Below are positions 10,560-21,866 of a stretch of 64,000 nt of DNA, one piece after another. Source of the stretch: Procambarus clarkii (lineage: Eukaryota; Arthropoda; Malacostraca; Decapoda; Cambaridae); the NCBI RefSeq assembly GCF_040958095.1, contig NC_091217.1, positions 8,308,235 to 8,372,234 of the forward strand, in the 5' to 3' direction. Positions within the stretch are counted from its first letter, which is position 1. Each line of letters begins with the position of its first letter. A model generated the notes under the pieces. The model was not told where the DNA came from and ran no database searches. It worked only from the letters and a program-made list of their open reading frames with translations. The translations under genes and the position numbers were made by a program.

Positions 10560-11100
10560 GGCTTACTCGCTACAGTGGTGAAGCCTCACTTTGATTATTG
10601 ACTCCAAGCATTGAAACCTCATTATCATAAGATACCCCCTCGGTACCCCTACTCAAATCTCTGAATATGTTAGACATTAAGTCACTGCACATTCTCTCAT
10701 GTGTATTATACATATATAAAACGCTAAACTATAATGCCAATCCTGATCTCAAAAGCTTCATAGAAGGATGTAACAGAACCCATGAGCACCACACCAGAAA
10801 TAAATACAGTTTTGATATTCCTAGAGTACGACTTAATCAAACTAGAAATGCTCTACAAATCAAGGGACCCAGAATGTGGAATGACCTTCCCAACCATGTT
10901 AAAGACTGTACCTCTCTCAACCAGTTTAAGTTAAAAACGAAGCTATACAACAATACAATACAATACAATACAATACAATTTTATTTAGGTAAGGTACATA
11001 CATACAATAAATTTATACAAGGATTGGTTGACTTATAGGTAGAGCTAGAACATACAATGCCTAAAGCCACTATTACGCAAAGCGTTTCGGGCATAAATAC
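10560..11100 (+). mobile_element. LINE 3' region, RT C-terminal remnant
   Basis: The frame at 10667-10950 ends RNALQIKGPRMWNDLPNHVK then DCTSLNQFKLKTKLY, the typical C-terminus of jockey/CR1-type RT ORFs. It then runs into (ATACA)n and a tail with CTAAAGCCACTATTACGCAA. A related end is at 34320-34430. Confidence 0.8.
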
Positions 11101-11386
11101 CTAATAAATTCCCTGTAACCTACCTTACCCTTCTATTGTCAACCAATGTCTGTTTTTTTTAAAGAGCGCTGTTTGTCGACATAATTGTATTTGTGCGGCT
11201 TTTTCATCTATGTTTTCATTTCTTGTTTTCATTCTACTCATTATGCTCAATTAGTATTAAGCTTGTCATTTAATATTAACATAAATAATTCGTTTGTTAG
11301 ATAACAAGATATTCATAGCAATAAGGTTTCTTGGAATGGCCTATAATGCACGCAAATACTAGTTTACGCACTTTTCGGGTAGTACG
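11101..11386. other. Intergenic AT-rich sequence
   Basis: No gene or repeat recognised. Confidence 0.4.
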
Positions 11387-11511
11387 CCTGGAATTTCAAA
11401 ATGGCGTTCAAACGGCGGTTGGTCGTTGAAAGCTCAGCGGCTCAGTAGTGTCGCTGCCGCCAACGCGACAACATGTACCGCTGATTTCCGACATGAGCAA
11501 CATTGCTCCAG
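11387..11511 (+). promoter_or_regulatory. Candidate promoter and first exon of an unidentified transcript
   Basis: A CpG-rich island in AT-rich DNA contains CAAAATGGCG at 11397-11406, with a 15-codon upstream frame ending TAG. An ATG at 11493 follows (MSNIAP) and ends at a strong donor, CCAG/GTAAGAG, at 11511/11512. The composition and donor look like a first exon. Which exon it joins is unknown. Joining it to an acceptor at 21710 would keep the Asterix frame open but add an unfamiliar extension, so a mostly untranslated leader is equally possible. Confidence 0.4.
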
Positions 11512-12060
11512 GTAAGAGTGATAATTCTTTTTGACATATTTATATCTTATATATACACAGTATATATAATATAATGGGGTTTGCTTCGAACAATGCCTAT
11601 CAATGTTAGTTTAGTTCGTTTATTATGATAGTTCTCTCTGAGTACCTGTTGTACTTCTGCTGGGCGGTAGTGGAAAGGGTTACAGAGGCACATAATGGGC
11701 TCAGGGACTGAACCCCACAATTCATTTAGCTAAGCAAGTTCCAATCTTGATGAGCTAGTTACAAAATTTAATATAAGTCGTCACATCAACAATGGATTCG
11801 AGATCGACCTCAAGTACAGGTTCTAAATTAAGCACCTGACATATGTGGAGAGCTAGTGTCACAATTTATGTTTGTCCTGCACACCGCCTCCCATCCAGTG
11901 GGCAGCGGTGGATAGGTTACAATCACTCGGTTACTACCTACAGTTAGCAGACTGGGGATATTTGGCTAAAATTTCTGGTAGCAGATCAGGTCCCCCATTT
12001 GTTCCGATTTTTTTCAAATTGGATTTTACAATTCAAGTGTTATGTTATTTACTGCTTTAG
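11512..12060. other. Unassigned sequence
   Basis: Short pieces resemble SINE/LINE tails (CTCTCTGAGTACCTGTTGTAC near 11634, also seen as CTCTCTCGGAGTACTTGTTG at 29881). No gene. Confidence 0.35.
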
Positions 12061-12350
12061 CAGATAGGCGGTTCCATGGGTTTATAACCCTGTGGGTGAA
12101 AATATAGCTTATGTTTTCAGTCCTACACTGCGGCTTGTTGGACTTGAAACCGTTGTTCCTTGTTTGTGTTCCATCTGACCTTTTGAGTTGTTCTCTGGAT
12201 CCATATCTTCGAAACTGTTCAATATTTTAATAGGCAGGCGATGAGTCACAATAACGTGGCTGAAGTATGTTGACCAGACCACACTAGAAGTTGAAGGGAC
12301 GACGAGTTTCGGTCCGTCCTGGACCATTCTCAAGTCGATTCAAGTCGATA
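12061..12350 (-). repeat. LINE C-terminal remnant joined to a dispersed repeat
   Basis: GGCGGTTCCATGGGTTTATAACC at 12067-12089 is the minus-strand LINE coding end also present at 23706-23728 and, on plus, at 35862-35880 (NPWN(R/C)LPA). From 12243 the TCGGTCCGTCCTGGACCATT repeat follows; it recurs at 62861-62935. Confidence 0.6.
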
Positions 12351-12506
12351 TTTTAATAGTTTCGGTGAGATCCATCCTGGCATGCCTAGTTTGCAGTGTT
12401 GTTAGCCCTGTGACCCTCAACCGTTCATGGTATGAAACTAGACCTCATTCTGCAATTATTTTTGTCGCCTGGTGTTCAATTTTCTCCATGAAAGGTTGGG
12501 CGCGGG

Positions 12507-13045
12507 GTGGGTTCTCTGTCGGCCTCCAAGTGGGTTCTCTGTCGGCCTCCAAGTGGGTTCTCTGTCGGCCTCCAAGTGGGTTCTCTGTCGGCCTCCAAGT
12601 GGGTTCTCTGTCGGCCTCCAAGTGGGTTCTCTGTCGGCCTCCAAGTGGGTTCTCTGTCGGCCTCCAAGTGGGTTCTCTGTCGGGCTCCAAGTGGGTTCTC
12701 TGTCGGGCCCCAAGTGGGTTCTCTGTCGGGCCCCAAGTGGGTTCTCTGTCGGGCCCCAAGTGGGTTCTCTGTCGGGCCCCAAGTGGGTTCTCTGTCGGGC
12801 CCCAAGTGGGTGGGTTCTCTGTCGGGCCCCAAGTGGGTGGGTTGTCGGTCGGGCCCCAAGTGGGTGGGTTGTCGGTCGGGCCCCAAGTGGGTGGGTTGTC
12901 GGTCGGGCCCCAAGTGGGTGGGTTGTCGGTCGGGCCCCAAGTGGGTGGGTTGTCGGTCGGGCCCCAAGTGGGTGGGTTGTCGGTCGGGCCCCAAGTGGGT
13001 GGGTTGTCGGTCGGGGCTCCGGGGTGGGTTGTCGGTCGGGGCTCC
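12507..13045. repeat. Minisatellite, 23-bp units passing into 27-bp units
   Basis: About 13 copies of a 23-bp unit containing GGGTTCTCTGTCGGCCTCC, then about 8 copies of a 27-bp form with an extra GTGG and GTCGGTCGGGCCCC. The transition is gradual: GGCCTCC becomes GGGCTCC, then GGGCCCC. Frames are open on both strands, which is expected for such an array and is not evidence of a protein. Confidence 0.93.
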
Positions 13046-14300
13046 GGGCAGGCTTTAGGTACTCAACTGGCGGCTTGGGGGGGGTGTGGGTACTTGGTAG
13101 GGCTTGGGGGGGGTGTGGGTTCTTAGTAGGGCTTGGGGGGGTGTGGGTTCTTGGTAGGACTTGGGGGGGGGGGGTGTGGGTTCTTGGTAGGGCTTGGGGG
13201 GGGTGTGGGTTCTTGGTAGGGCTTGGGGGGGTGTGGGTTCTTGGTAGGGCTTGGGGGGGGTGTGGGTATTTGGTAGGGCTTGGGGGGGGTGTGGGTATTT
13301 GGTAGGGCTTGGGGGGGTGTGGGTATTTGGTAGGGCTTGGGGGTGTGTGGGTACTTGGTAGGGCTTGGGGGGGTGTGGGTTCTTGGTAGGGCTTGGGGGG
13401 GTGTGGGTTCTTGGTAGGGCTTGGGGGGGTGTGGGTTCTTGGTAGGGCTCGGGGGGGGGTGTGGGTTCTTGGTAGGGCTCGGGGGGGGGGGTGTGGGTTC
13501 TTGGTAGGGCTCGGGGGGGGGTGTGGGTTCTTGGTAGGGCTCGGGGGGGGGGGGTGTGGGTTCTTGGTAGGGCTCGGGGGGGGTGTGGGTTCTTGGTAGG
13601 GCTCGGGGGGGTTGTGGGTTCTTGGTAGGGCTCGGGGGGGTTGTGGGTTCTTGGTAGGGCTCGGGGGGGTTGTGGGTTCTTGGTAGGGCTCGGGGGGGGG
13701 GTGTGGGTTCTTGGAAGGGCTCAGGGGGGGGGTGTGGGTTCTTGGTAGGGCTCGGGGGGGTTGTGGGTTCTTGGTAGGGCTCGGGGGGGTTGTGGGTTCT
13801 TGGTAGGGCTCGGGGGGGGGTGTGGGTTCTTGGTAGGGCTCGGGGGGGGGGGGGTGTGGGTTCTTGGTAGGGCTCGGGGGGGGGTGTGGGTTCTTGGTAG
13901 GGCTCGGGGGGGGGGGGTGTGGGTTCTTGGTAGGGCTCGGGGGGGTGTGTGGGTTCTTGGTAGGGCTCGGGGGGGGTGTGGGTTCTTGGTAGGGCTCGGG
14001 GGGGGTGTGGGTTCTTGGTAGGGCTCGGGGGGGGTGTGAGTTCTTGGTAGGGCTTGGGGGGGGGGGGTGTGGGTTCTTGGTAGGGCTCGGGGGGGTGTGG
14101 GTTCTTGGTAGGGCTCGGGGGGGTGAGGGTTCTTGGTAGGGCTCGGGGAGGTGTGGGTTCATGGTAGGGCTCGGGGGGGTGTGGGTTCTTGGTAGGGTTC
14201 GGGGGGGTGTGGGTTCTTGGTAGGGCTCGGAGGGGTGTGGGTTCTTGGTAGGGCTCGGGGGGGGGGGGGGTTCTTGGTAGGGCTTCGGGGGGGTTGGGTT
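13046..14300. repeat. G-rich minisatellite, about 28-36 bp units
   Basis: Around 40 units of TGTGGGTTCTTGGTAGGGCT followed by C/T and a G-run of 6 to 14. Unit length varies almost only in the G-run. Proline-rich frames on the minus strand run for hundreds of codons, but their phase drifts with G-run length, so I read the array as non-coding. Confidence 0.93.
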
Positions 14301-17300
14301 CTCTGTAGGGCTTGGGGTGGGTTCTCGGTAGGGCTCGGGGTGGGTTCTCGGTAGGGCTCGGGGCGGGCTCCAGGTACTCAACTGACGGGTTCCAGTTCAC
14401 TCAACTGGCGGGCTCCGGTTCACTCAACTGGCGGGCTCCGGTTTATTAAACTGGCGGGCTCCGGGTGTTTGACTGGTCGGGCTCCGGGTGGGTGACTGTT
14501 CGGGCTCCAGGTGGGTGTCTGTCCGGCTTCAGGTATGTTCTTGGTAGGGCTTCAGGGTGGGTTCTTGGTAGGACTTAGGGTTGGCTCCCGGTCAGGCTCA
14601 GGGTGGGCTCTTTCGGGTTCGGGATGGGCTCTCGGGCTTGGGGTACCTCCGTAGGGCTCGGGGTAGGTTCTTGGTCGGGCCCAGGGTGGGTTGTCTGTAG
14701 GGCTCAGGGTGTTTTCATGGTAGGACTAGGGGTGGGTTCTCTGTAGGGATCAGGGTGGGTTCTCGGTAGGGCTCTGGGTGGGTTCTCGGTCGGGCTCGGG
14801 GCGGGCTCCAGGTACTCAACTGACGGGTTCCAGTTCACTCAACTGGCGGGCTCCGGTTCACTCAACTGGCGGGCTCCGGTTTACTAAACTGGCGGGCTCC
14901 GGGTGTTTGACTGGTCGGGCTCCGGGTGGGTGACTGTTCGGGCTCCAGGTGGGTGTCTGTCCGGCTTCGGGTGGGTTCTCAGTAGGTCTTGGGGGTGGGT
15001 TCTCGGTAGGGCTTGGGGTGGGTTCTCGGTAGGGCTTGGGGGTGGGTTCTCGGTAGGGCTTGGGGCTGAGTTCTCGGTAGGGCTTGGGGCTGGGTTCTCG
15101 GTAGGGCTTGGGGCTGGGTTCTCGGTAGGGCTTGGGGCTGGGTTCTCGGTAGGGCTTGGGGCTGGGTTCTCGGTAGGGCTTGGGGGTGGGTTCTCGGTAG
15201 GGCTTCGGGGGTGGCCGGGTTCTCGGTAGGGCTCGGGGTGGGCTCTTTCGGGATCGGGATAGGCTCTCGGGCTTGGGGAACCTCTGTAGGGCTCGGGGTA
15301 GCTAGGTTCTTGGTCGGGCTCAGGGTGGGTTCTCGGTAGGGCTCGGGGCGGGCTCCAGGTACTCAACTGACGGGTTCCAGTTCACTCAACTGGCGGGCTC
15401 CGGTTCACTCAACTGGCGGGCTCCGGTTTACTAAACTGGCGGGCTCCGGGTGTTTGACTGGTCGGGCTCCGGGTGGGTGACTGTTCGGGCTCCAGGTGGT
15501 TGTCTGTCCAGCTTCGGGTGGGTTCTTGGTAGGGCTTGGGGTGGGTTCTTGGTAGGTATTAGGGCAGGGTTCTTGGTAGGGCTTGGGGGTGGGTTCTTGG
15601 TAGGGCTTGGGGGTGGGTTCTCGGTAGGGCTTGGGGTGTGTTCTCGGTAGGGCTTGGGGGTGGGTTCTCGGTAGGGCTTGGGGCTGAGTTCTCGGTAGGG
15701 CTTGGGGCTGGGTTCTCGGTAGGGCTTGGGGGGTGGGTTCTCGGTAGGGCTTGGGGGGTGGGTTCTCGGTAGGGCTTGGGGGGTGGGTTCTCGGTAGGGC
15801 TTGGGGGGTGGGTTCTCGGTAGGGCTCGGGGTGGGCTCTTTCGGGATCGGGATAGGCTCTCGGGCTTGGGGAACCTCTGTAGGGCTCGGGGTAGGTTCTT
15901 GGTCGGGCTCAGGGTGGGTTCTCGGTAGGGCTCGGGGCGGGCTCCAGGTACTCAACTGACGGGTTCCAGTTCACTCAACTGGCGGGCTCCGGTTCACTCA
16001 ACTGGCGGGCTCCGGTTTATTAAACTGGCGGGCTCCGGGTGTTTGACTGGTCGGGCTCCGGGTGGGTGACTGTTCGGGCTCCAGGTGGGTGTCTGTCCAG
16101 CTTCGGGTGGGTTCTTGGTAGGGCTTGGGGCGGGTTCTTGGTAGGTATTAGGGCAGGGTTCTTGGTAGGGCTTGGGGGTGGGTTCTTGGTAGGGCTTGGG
16201 GGTGGGTTCTTGGTAGGGTTTGGGGTTGGCTCCCGGTCAGGCTCGGGGTGGGCTCTTTCGGGATCGGGATAGGCTCTCGAGCTTGGGGAACCTCTGTAGG
16301 GCTCGGGGTAGGTTCTTGGTCGGGCTCAGGGTGGGTTCTCGGTAGGGCTCGGGGTAGGTTCTTGGTCGGGCTCAGGGTGGGTTCTCGGTAGGGCTCGGGG
16401 CAGGCTCCAGGTACTCAACTGACGGGTTCCAGTTCACTCAACTGGCGGGCTCCGGTTCATTCAACTGGCGGGCTCCGGTTTACTAAACTGGCGGGCTCCG
16501 GGTGTTTGACTGGTCGGGCTCCGGGTGGGTGACTGTTCGGGCTCCAGGTGGGTGTCTGTCCGGCTTCGGGTGGGTTCTTGGTAGGTATTGGGGCTAGGTT
16601 CTCGGTAGGGCTTTGGGCTGGGTTCACGGTAGGGCTTTGGGCTGGGTTCTCGGTAGGGCTTGCGGGGTGGGTTCTCGGTAGGGCTTGGGGGGTGGGTTCT
16701 CGGTAGGGTTTGGGGGGGTGGGTTCTCGGTAGGGCTTGGGGGGGGGGTTCTCGGTAGGGCTTGGGGGGGGGGGTTCTCGGTAGGGCTTGGGGGGGGTTCT
16801 CGGTAGGGCTTGGGGGAGTGGGTTCTCGGTAGGGCTTGGGGGGGTGGGTTCTCGGTAGGGCTTGGGGGGGTGGGTTCTCGGTAGGGCTTGGGGGGGTGGG
16901 TTCTCGGTAGGGCTTGGGAGGGTGGGTTCTCGGTAGGGCTTGGGGGGGTGGGTTCTCGGTAGGGCTTGGGGGGGGTGGGTTCTCGGTAGGGCTTGGGGGG
17001 GGTGGGTTCTCGGTAGGGCTTGGGGGGTGGGTTCTCGGTAGGGCTTGGGGGGGTGGGTTCTCGGTAGGGCTTGGGGGGGTGGGTTCTCGGTAGGGCTTGG
17101 GGGGTGGGTTCTCGGTAGGGCTTGGGGGGGTGGGTTCTCGGTAGGGCTTGGGGGGTGGGTTCTCGGTAGGGGTCGGGGTGGGCTCTTTCGGGATCGGGAT
17201 AGGCTCTCGGGCTTGGGGAACCTCTGTAGGGCTCGGGGTAGGTTCTTGGTCGGGCTCAGGGTGGGTTCTCGGTAGGGCTCGGGGCGGGCTCCAGGTACTC

Positions 17301-20300
17301 AACTGACGGGTTCCAGTTCATTCAACTGGCGGGCTCCGGTTCACTCAACTGGCGGGCTCCGGTTTACTAAACTGGCGGGCTCCGGGTGTTTGACTGGTCG
17401 GGCTCCGGGTGGGTGACTGTTCGGGCTCCAGGTGGGTGTCTGTCCAGCTTCGGGTGGGTTCTTGGTAGGGCTTGGGGTGGGTTCTTGGTAGGTATTAGGG
17501 CTGGGTTCTTGGTAGGGCTTGGGGGTGGGTTCTTGGTAGGGTTTGGGGTTGGCTCCCGGTCAGGCTCGGGGTGGGCTCTTTCGGGATCGGGATAGGCTCT
17601 CAGGCTTGGGGAACCTCTGTAGGGCTCGGGGTAGTTTCTTGGTCGGGCTCAGGGTGGGTTCTCGGTAGGGCTCGGGGCGGGCTCCAGGTACTCAACTGAC
17701 GGGTTCCAGTTCACTCAACTGGCGGGCTCCGGTTCACTCAACTGGCGGGCTCCGGTTTACTAAACTGGCGGGCTCCGGGTGTTTGACTGGTCGGGCTCCG
17801 GGTGGGTGACTGTTCGGGCTCCAGGTGGGTGTCTGTCCAGCTTCGGGTGGGTTCTTGGTAGGCTTGGGGCGGGTTCTTGGTAGGTATTAGGGCAGGGTTC
17901 TTGGTAGGGTTTAGGGTTGGCTCCCGGTCAGGCTCGGGGTGGGCTCTTTCGGGATCGGGATAGGCTCTCGGGCTTGGGGAACCTCTGTAGGGCTCGGGGT
18001 AGGTTCTTGGTCGGGCTCAGGGTGGGTTCTCGGTAGGGCTCGGGGCAGGCTCCAGGTACTCAACTGACGGGTTCCAGTTCACTCAACTGGCGGGCTCCGG
18101 TTCATTCAACTGGCGGGCTCCGGTTTACTAAACTGGCGGGCTCCGGGTGTTTGACTGGTCGGGCTCCGGGTGGGTGACTGTTCGGGCTCCAGGTGGGTGT
18201 CTGTCCGGCTTCGGGTGGGTCCTTGGTAGGGCTTGGGGTGGGTTCTTGGTAGGTATTGGGGCTGGGTTCTCGGTAGGGCTTTGGGCTGGGTTCTCGGTAG
18301 GGCTTTGGGCTGGGTTCTCGGTAGGGCTTTGGGCTGGGTTCTCGGTAGGGCTTGCGGGGTGGGTTCTCGGTAGGGCTTGGGGGGTGGGTTCTCGGTAGGG
18401 TTTGGGGGGGGTTCTCGGTAGGGCTTGGGGGAGTGGGTTCTCGGTAGGGCTTGGGGGGGGTGGGTTCTCGGTAGGGCTTGGGGGGAGGTTCTCGGTAGGG
18501 CTTGGGGGGGCGGGTTCTTGGTAGGGCTTGGGGGGGGGGGTTCTCGGTAGGGCTTGGGGGGGGTTCTCGGTAGGGCTTGGGGGGTGGGTTCTCGGTAGGA
18601 GTCGGGGTGGGCTCTTTCGGGATCGGGATAGGCTCTCGGGCTTGGGGAACCTCTGTTGGGCTCGGGGTAGGTTCTTGGTCGGGCTCAGGGTGGGTTCTCG
18701 GTAGGGCTCGGGGCGGGCTCCAGGTACTCAACTGACGGGTTCCAGTTCACTCAACTGGCGGGCTCCGGTTCACTCAACTGGCGGGCTCCGGTTTACTAAA
18801 CTGGCGGGCTCCGGGTGTTTGACTGGTCGGGCTCCGGGTGGGTGACTGTTCGGGCTCCAGGTGGGTGTCTGTCCAGCTTCGGGTGGGTTCTTGGTAGGGC
18901 TTGGGGTGGGTTCTTGGTAGGTATTAGGTCTGGGTTCTTGGTAGGGCTTGGGGGTGGGTTTTGGTAGGGCTTGGGGGGTGGGTTCACGGTAGAGCTTGGG
19001 GGGTGGGTTCTCGGTAGGGCTTCGGGGGTGGGTTCTCGGTAGGGCTTCGGGGGTGGGTTCTCGGTAGGGCTCGGGGTGGGCTCTTTCGGGATCGGGATAG
19101 GCTCTCGGGCTTGGGGAACCTCTGTAGGGCTCGGGGTAGCTAGGTTCTTGGTCGGGCTCAGGGTGGGTTCTCAGTAGGGCTCGGGGCGGGCTCCAGGTAC
19201 TCAACTGACGGGTTCCAGTTCACTCAACTGGCGGGCTCCGGTTCACTCAACTGGCGGGCTCCGGTTTACTAAACTGGCGGGCTCCGGGTGTTTGACTGGT
19301 CGGGCTCCGGGTGGGTGACTGTTCGGGCTCCAGGAGGGTGTCTGTCCAGCTTCGGGTGGGTTCTTGGTAGGGCTTGGGGTGGGTTCTTGGTAGGTATTAG
19401 GGCTGGGTTCTTGGTAGGGCTTGGGGGTGGGTTCTTGGTAGGGCTTGGGGGTGGGTTCTTGGTAGGGTTTGGGGTTGGCTCCCGGTCAGGCTCGGGGTGG
19501 GCTCTTTCGGGATCGGGATAGGCTCTCGGGCTTGGGGAACCTCTGTAGGGCTCGGGGTAGGTTCTTGGTCGGGCTCAGGGTGGGTTCTCGGTAGGGCTCG
19601 GGGCAGGCTCCAGGTACTCAACTGACGGGTTCCAGTTCACTCAACTGGCGGGCTCCGGTTCATTCAACTGGCGGGCTCCGGTTTACTAAACTGGCGGGCT
19701 CCGGGTGTTTGACTGGTCGGGCTCCGGGTGGGTGACTGTTCGGGCTCCAGGTGGGTGTCTGTCCGGCTTCGGGTGGGTTCTTGGTAGGGCTTGGGGTGGG
19801 TTCTTGGTAGGTATTGGGGCTGGGTTCTCGGTAGGGCTTGGGGGGTGGGTTCTCGGTAGGGCTTGGGGGGTGGGTTCTCGGTAGGGCTTGGGGGGGGTGG
19901 GTTCTCGGTAGGGCTTGGGGGGGGGTTCTCGGTAGGGCTTGGGGGGGGGGTTCTCGGTAGGGCTTGGGGGGGTGGGTTCTCGGTAAGGCTTGGGGGGTGG
20001 GTTCTCGGTAGGGCTTGGGGGGGTGGGTTCTCGGTAGGGCTTGGGGGGGTGGGTTCTCGGTAGGGCTTGGGGGGGTGGGTTCTCTGTAGGGCTTGGGGGG
20101 GTGGGTTCTCGGTAGGGCTTGGGGGGGTGGGTTCTCGGTAGGGCTTGGGGGGGTGGGTTCTCGGTAGGGCTTGGGGGGGTGGGTTCTCGGTAGGGCTCCG
20201 GGGGTGGGTTCTCGGTAGGGGTCGGGGTGGGCTCTTTCGGGATCGGGATAGGCTCTCGGGCTTAAGGAACCTCTGTAGGGCTCGGGGTAGGTTCTTGGTC

Positions 20301-20480
20301 GGGCTCAGGGTGGGTTCTCGGTAGGGCTCGGGGCGGGCTCCAGGTACTCAACTGACGGGTTCCAGTTCACTCAACTGGCGGGCTCCGGTTCACTCAACTG
20401 GCGGGCTCTGGGTGGGTGACTGTTCGGTCTCCAGGTGGGTGTCTGTCCGGCTTCGGGTGGGTTCTTGGTAGGGCATAGGG
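14301..20480. repeat. Higher-order minisatellite field
   Basis: The landmark GGTACTCAACTGACGGGTTC occurs 12 times, at 14373, 14811, 15358, 15947, 16410, 17294, 17687, 18055, 18723, 19197, 19613 and 20343. Each begins a roughly 200-bp conserved block with three or four CAACTGGCGGGCTCCGG sub-units, then a variable number of GGGTTCTCGGTAGGGCTTGG units, then a block with GGCTCTTTCGGGATCGGG. Spacing varies from 368 to 884 bp, mainly through the number of short units. Confidence 0.93.
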
Positions 20481-20489
20481 TTGGCAAGT

Positions 20490-21530
20490 ACAAGGGGAAT
20501 GTTGGCTACGCTTATGTCGACCGTGCTCTAAGCCACAGCTCAGGATGGAAGCAAGTCGATGAAGAACTCTGTAGGGTAAGGTAGGTCCTAGTCAACAACG
20601 GCTTCTCCAATGGTTTCGTTGAAGACATCATAAAAAGGAAGGTGAAACACCATGCAACCTCTGAAGAGTCAACTAACACAACACCTGTACCCCCTATTAG
20701 ACTATTTTACAGGAACTTCTTTTCCACAGCTCATAAAACGGAGGAAAGGGTCCTGAATGATATTGTTAATAGGAACGTTATCCCTGCAGACAAAAATCAG
20801 AAGATACAATTGACAATTTACTATAAAACAAAAAAAACAGCCAACCTACTCATGAAAAACTCTCCTGACACAAAGCAGAACGCCTTAAAGGAGACTAACG
20901 TCGTCTATACCTTCGAATGCCCACTTGGGGACTGTAAGCCTCAAAGAACTCAGTATATAGGCAAGACAACAACATCTCTTTCCAGGCGATTAACAATGCA
21001 TAAGCAACAGGGCTCCATTAAGAAACATATCTCTTCCCACAACCAGGCCATCACCAGAGAAGTCTTAACAAACAACACAGAAATCATCGATAGATACAGC
21101 GATAGCAGGCAGCTTGACATCTGTGAGGCACTACACATCAAGAAGTCAATACCAGCAATCAACAGCCAATTGATGCACAACTATATTCTACCCACTTCAA
21201 GACTCCGTACCAATATAGAAGCATCAAGAGGAAGTATGGGTCAATAGGCCCTTTGCAGTTACTTCCATTCTTCCCTCTCATTTATCCAATTCATACCCAT
21301 TGTTCCGTGTTCTGCGTTGGTCAAAAGTTTGTTTACCTCTTCCAAAACTGTTGCAACACATCACCTCACCCAAATGCGAGTATATAAGACAAGCTGTTTA
21401 ATGTTAGCATAAGTAAAACTCTGTTTAGTGTTCTCAGGTTACAGTTGTGTGTGTATAAACTAAAGTCTCTGAAAATGTAACAAGTTATTACGAAACGCGT
21501 TCAAGGCTCGCGTCAGACTAGAAATAAAAA
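20490..21530 (+). mobile_element. Penelope-like retroelement, 3' part with GIY-YIG endonuclease
   Basis: Upstream codons read YAYVDRALSHSSGWKQVDEE, typical of the linker after the Penelope RT. The frame at 20642-21247 holds YTFECPLGDC and QYIGKTTTSLSRRLTMHK, the GIY-YIG core in its Penelope form with a Cys pair, and later CEALHIKKSIPAIN with the expected catalytic glutamate. It ends LRTNIEASRGSMGQ. The 3' sequence to about 21530 includes ACGAAACGCG and AAATAAAAATGAATTTTGG. The RT domain is absent: the copy is 5'-truncated and its left edge meets the minisatellite. Members insert by target-primed reverse transcription. Confidence 0.87.
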
Positions 21531-21709
21531 TGAATTTTGGAGAATTGATTTTTCAATTACGAATCCACAGTAAAAAAAGAAACATAAGAAATATTGAGAA
21601 AATTCGTGGTAGAATTATTAATCTTACCTTTTCGGTCATATTTGACAATATATACATTATATATAATATATATATATTACTCTTATTACAAATTCGGTAC
21701 TTACCGCAG

Positions 21710-21813
21710 TTTGGATCTGGCAACCGAGGTCCCCGTGGCCCGGAGGCCAGTGCACTGTTGTGGACCAGCAGACGACATACAGGAGCAGCTCGCCAGCAAC
21801 ATTCCAACTCAAA
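21710..21813 (+). promoter_or_regulatory. WDR83OS: 5' UTR / possible promoter of Asterix
   Basis: GC-rich sequence in AT-rich surroundings, just before the start codon. Its left edge reads as an acceptor on plus (ACCGCAG/TTTGG at 21709/21710) but also as a perfect donor on minus (CTGCG/GTAAGT). It could be the 3' part of a spliced leader exon or a divergent promoter with a minus-strand transcript. Confidence 0.45.
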
Positions 21814-21866
21814 ATGCAGACGTCAAACAACAGCTCTGACCCACGGAGAGTGGATAAGATTGTTAG
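21814..21866 (+). CDS. WDR83OS: PAT complex subunit Asterix, coding exon 1
   Basis: ATG at 21814 starts MQTSNNSSDPRRVDKIVR. The last codon is split (AG/G) at a GTAAGT donor at 21867. It matches the N-terminus of human WDR83OS ([20 protein letters not shown], from memory), fixing the start. Asterix is a small three-helix ER membrane protein. With CCDC47 it forms the PAT complex, which chaperones membrane proteins with polar transmembrane segments as they leave the Sec61 translocon. The gene spans about 9.1 kb here, with introns of 3.8, 2.7 and 2.2 kb, against a product of roughly 105 residues. Confidence 0.9.

Noticed and set aside
12456-14381. A 641-codon proline-rich frame on minus, resembling an extensin-like or mucin-like protein
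   Set aside because: It lies wholly within the minisatellite, equally long frames exist in other phases and on plus, and G-run length changes keep shifting the repeat phase. No splice, start or homology signal.
20490-21530. Hammerhead ribozyme in the Penelope 3' region
   Set aside because: I searched for the CTGATGA and GAAA core with closing stems and did not find it.
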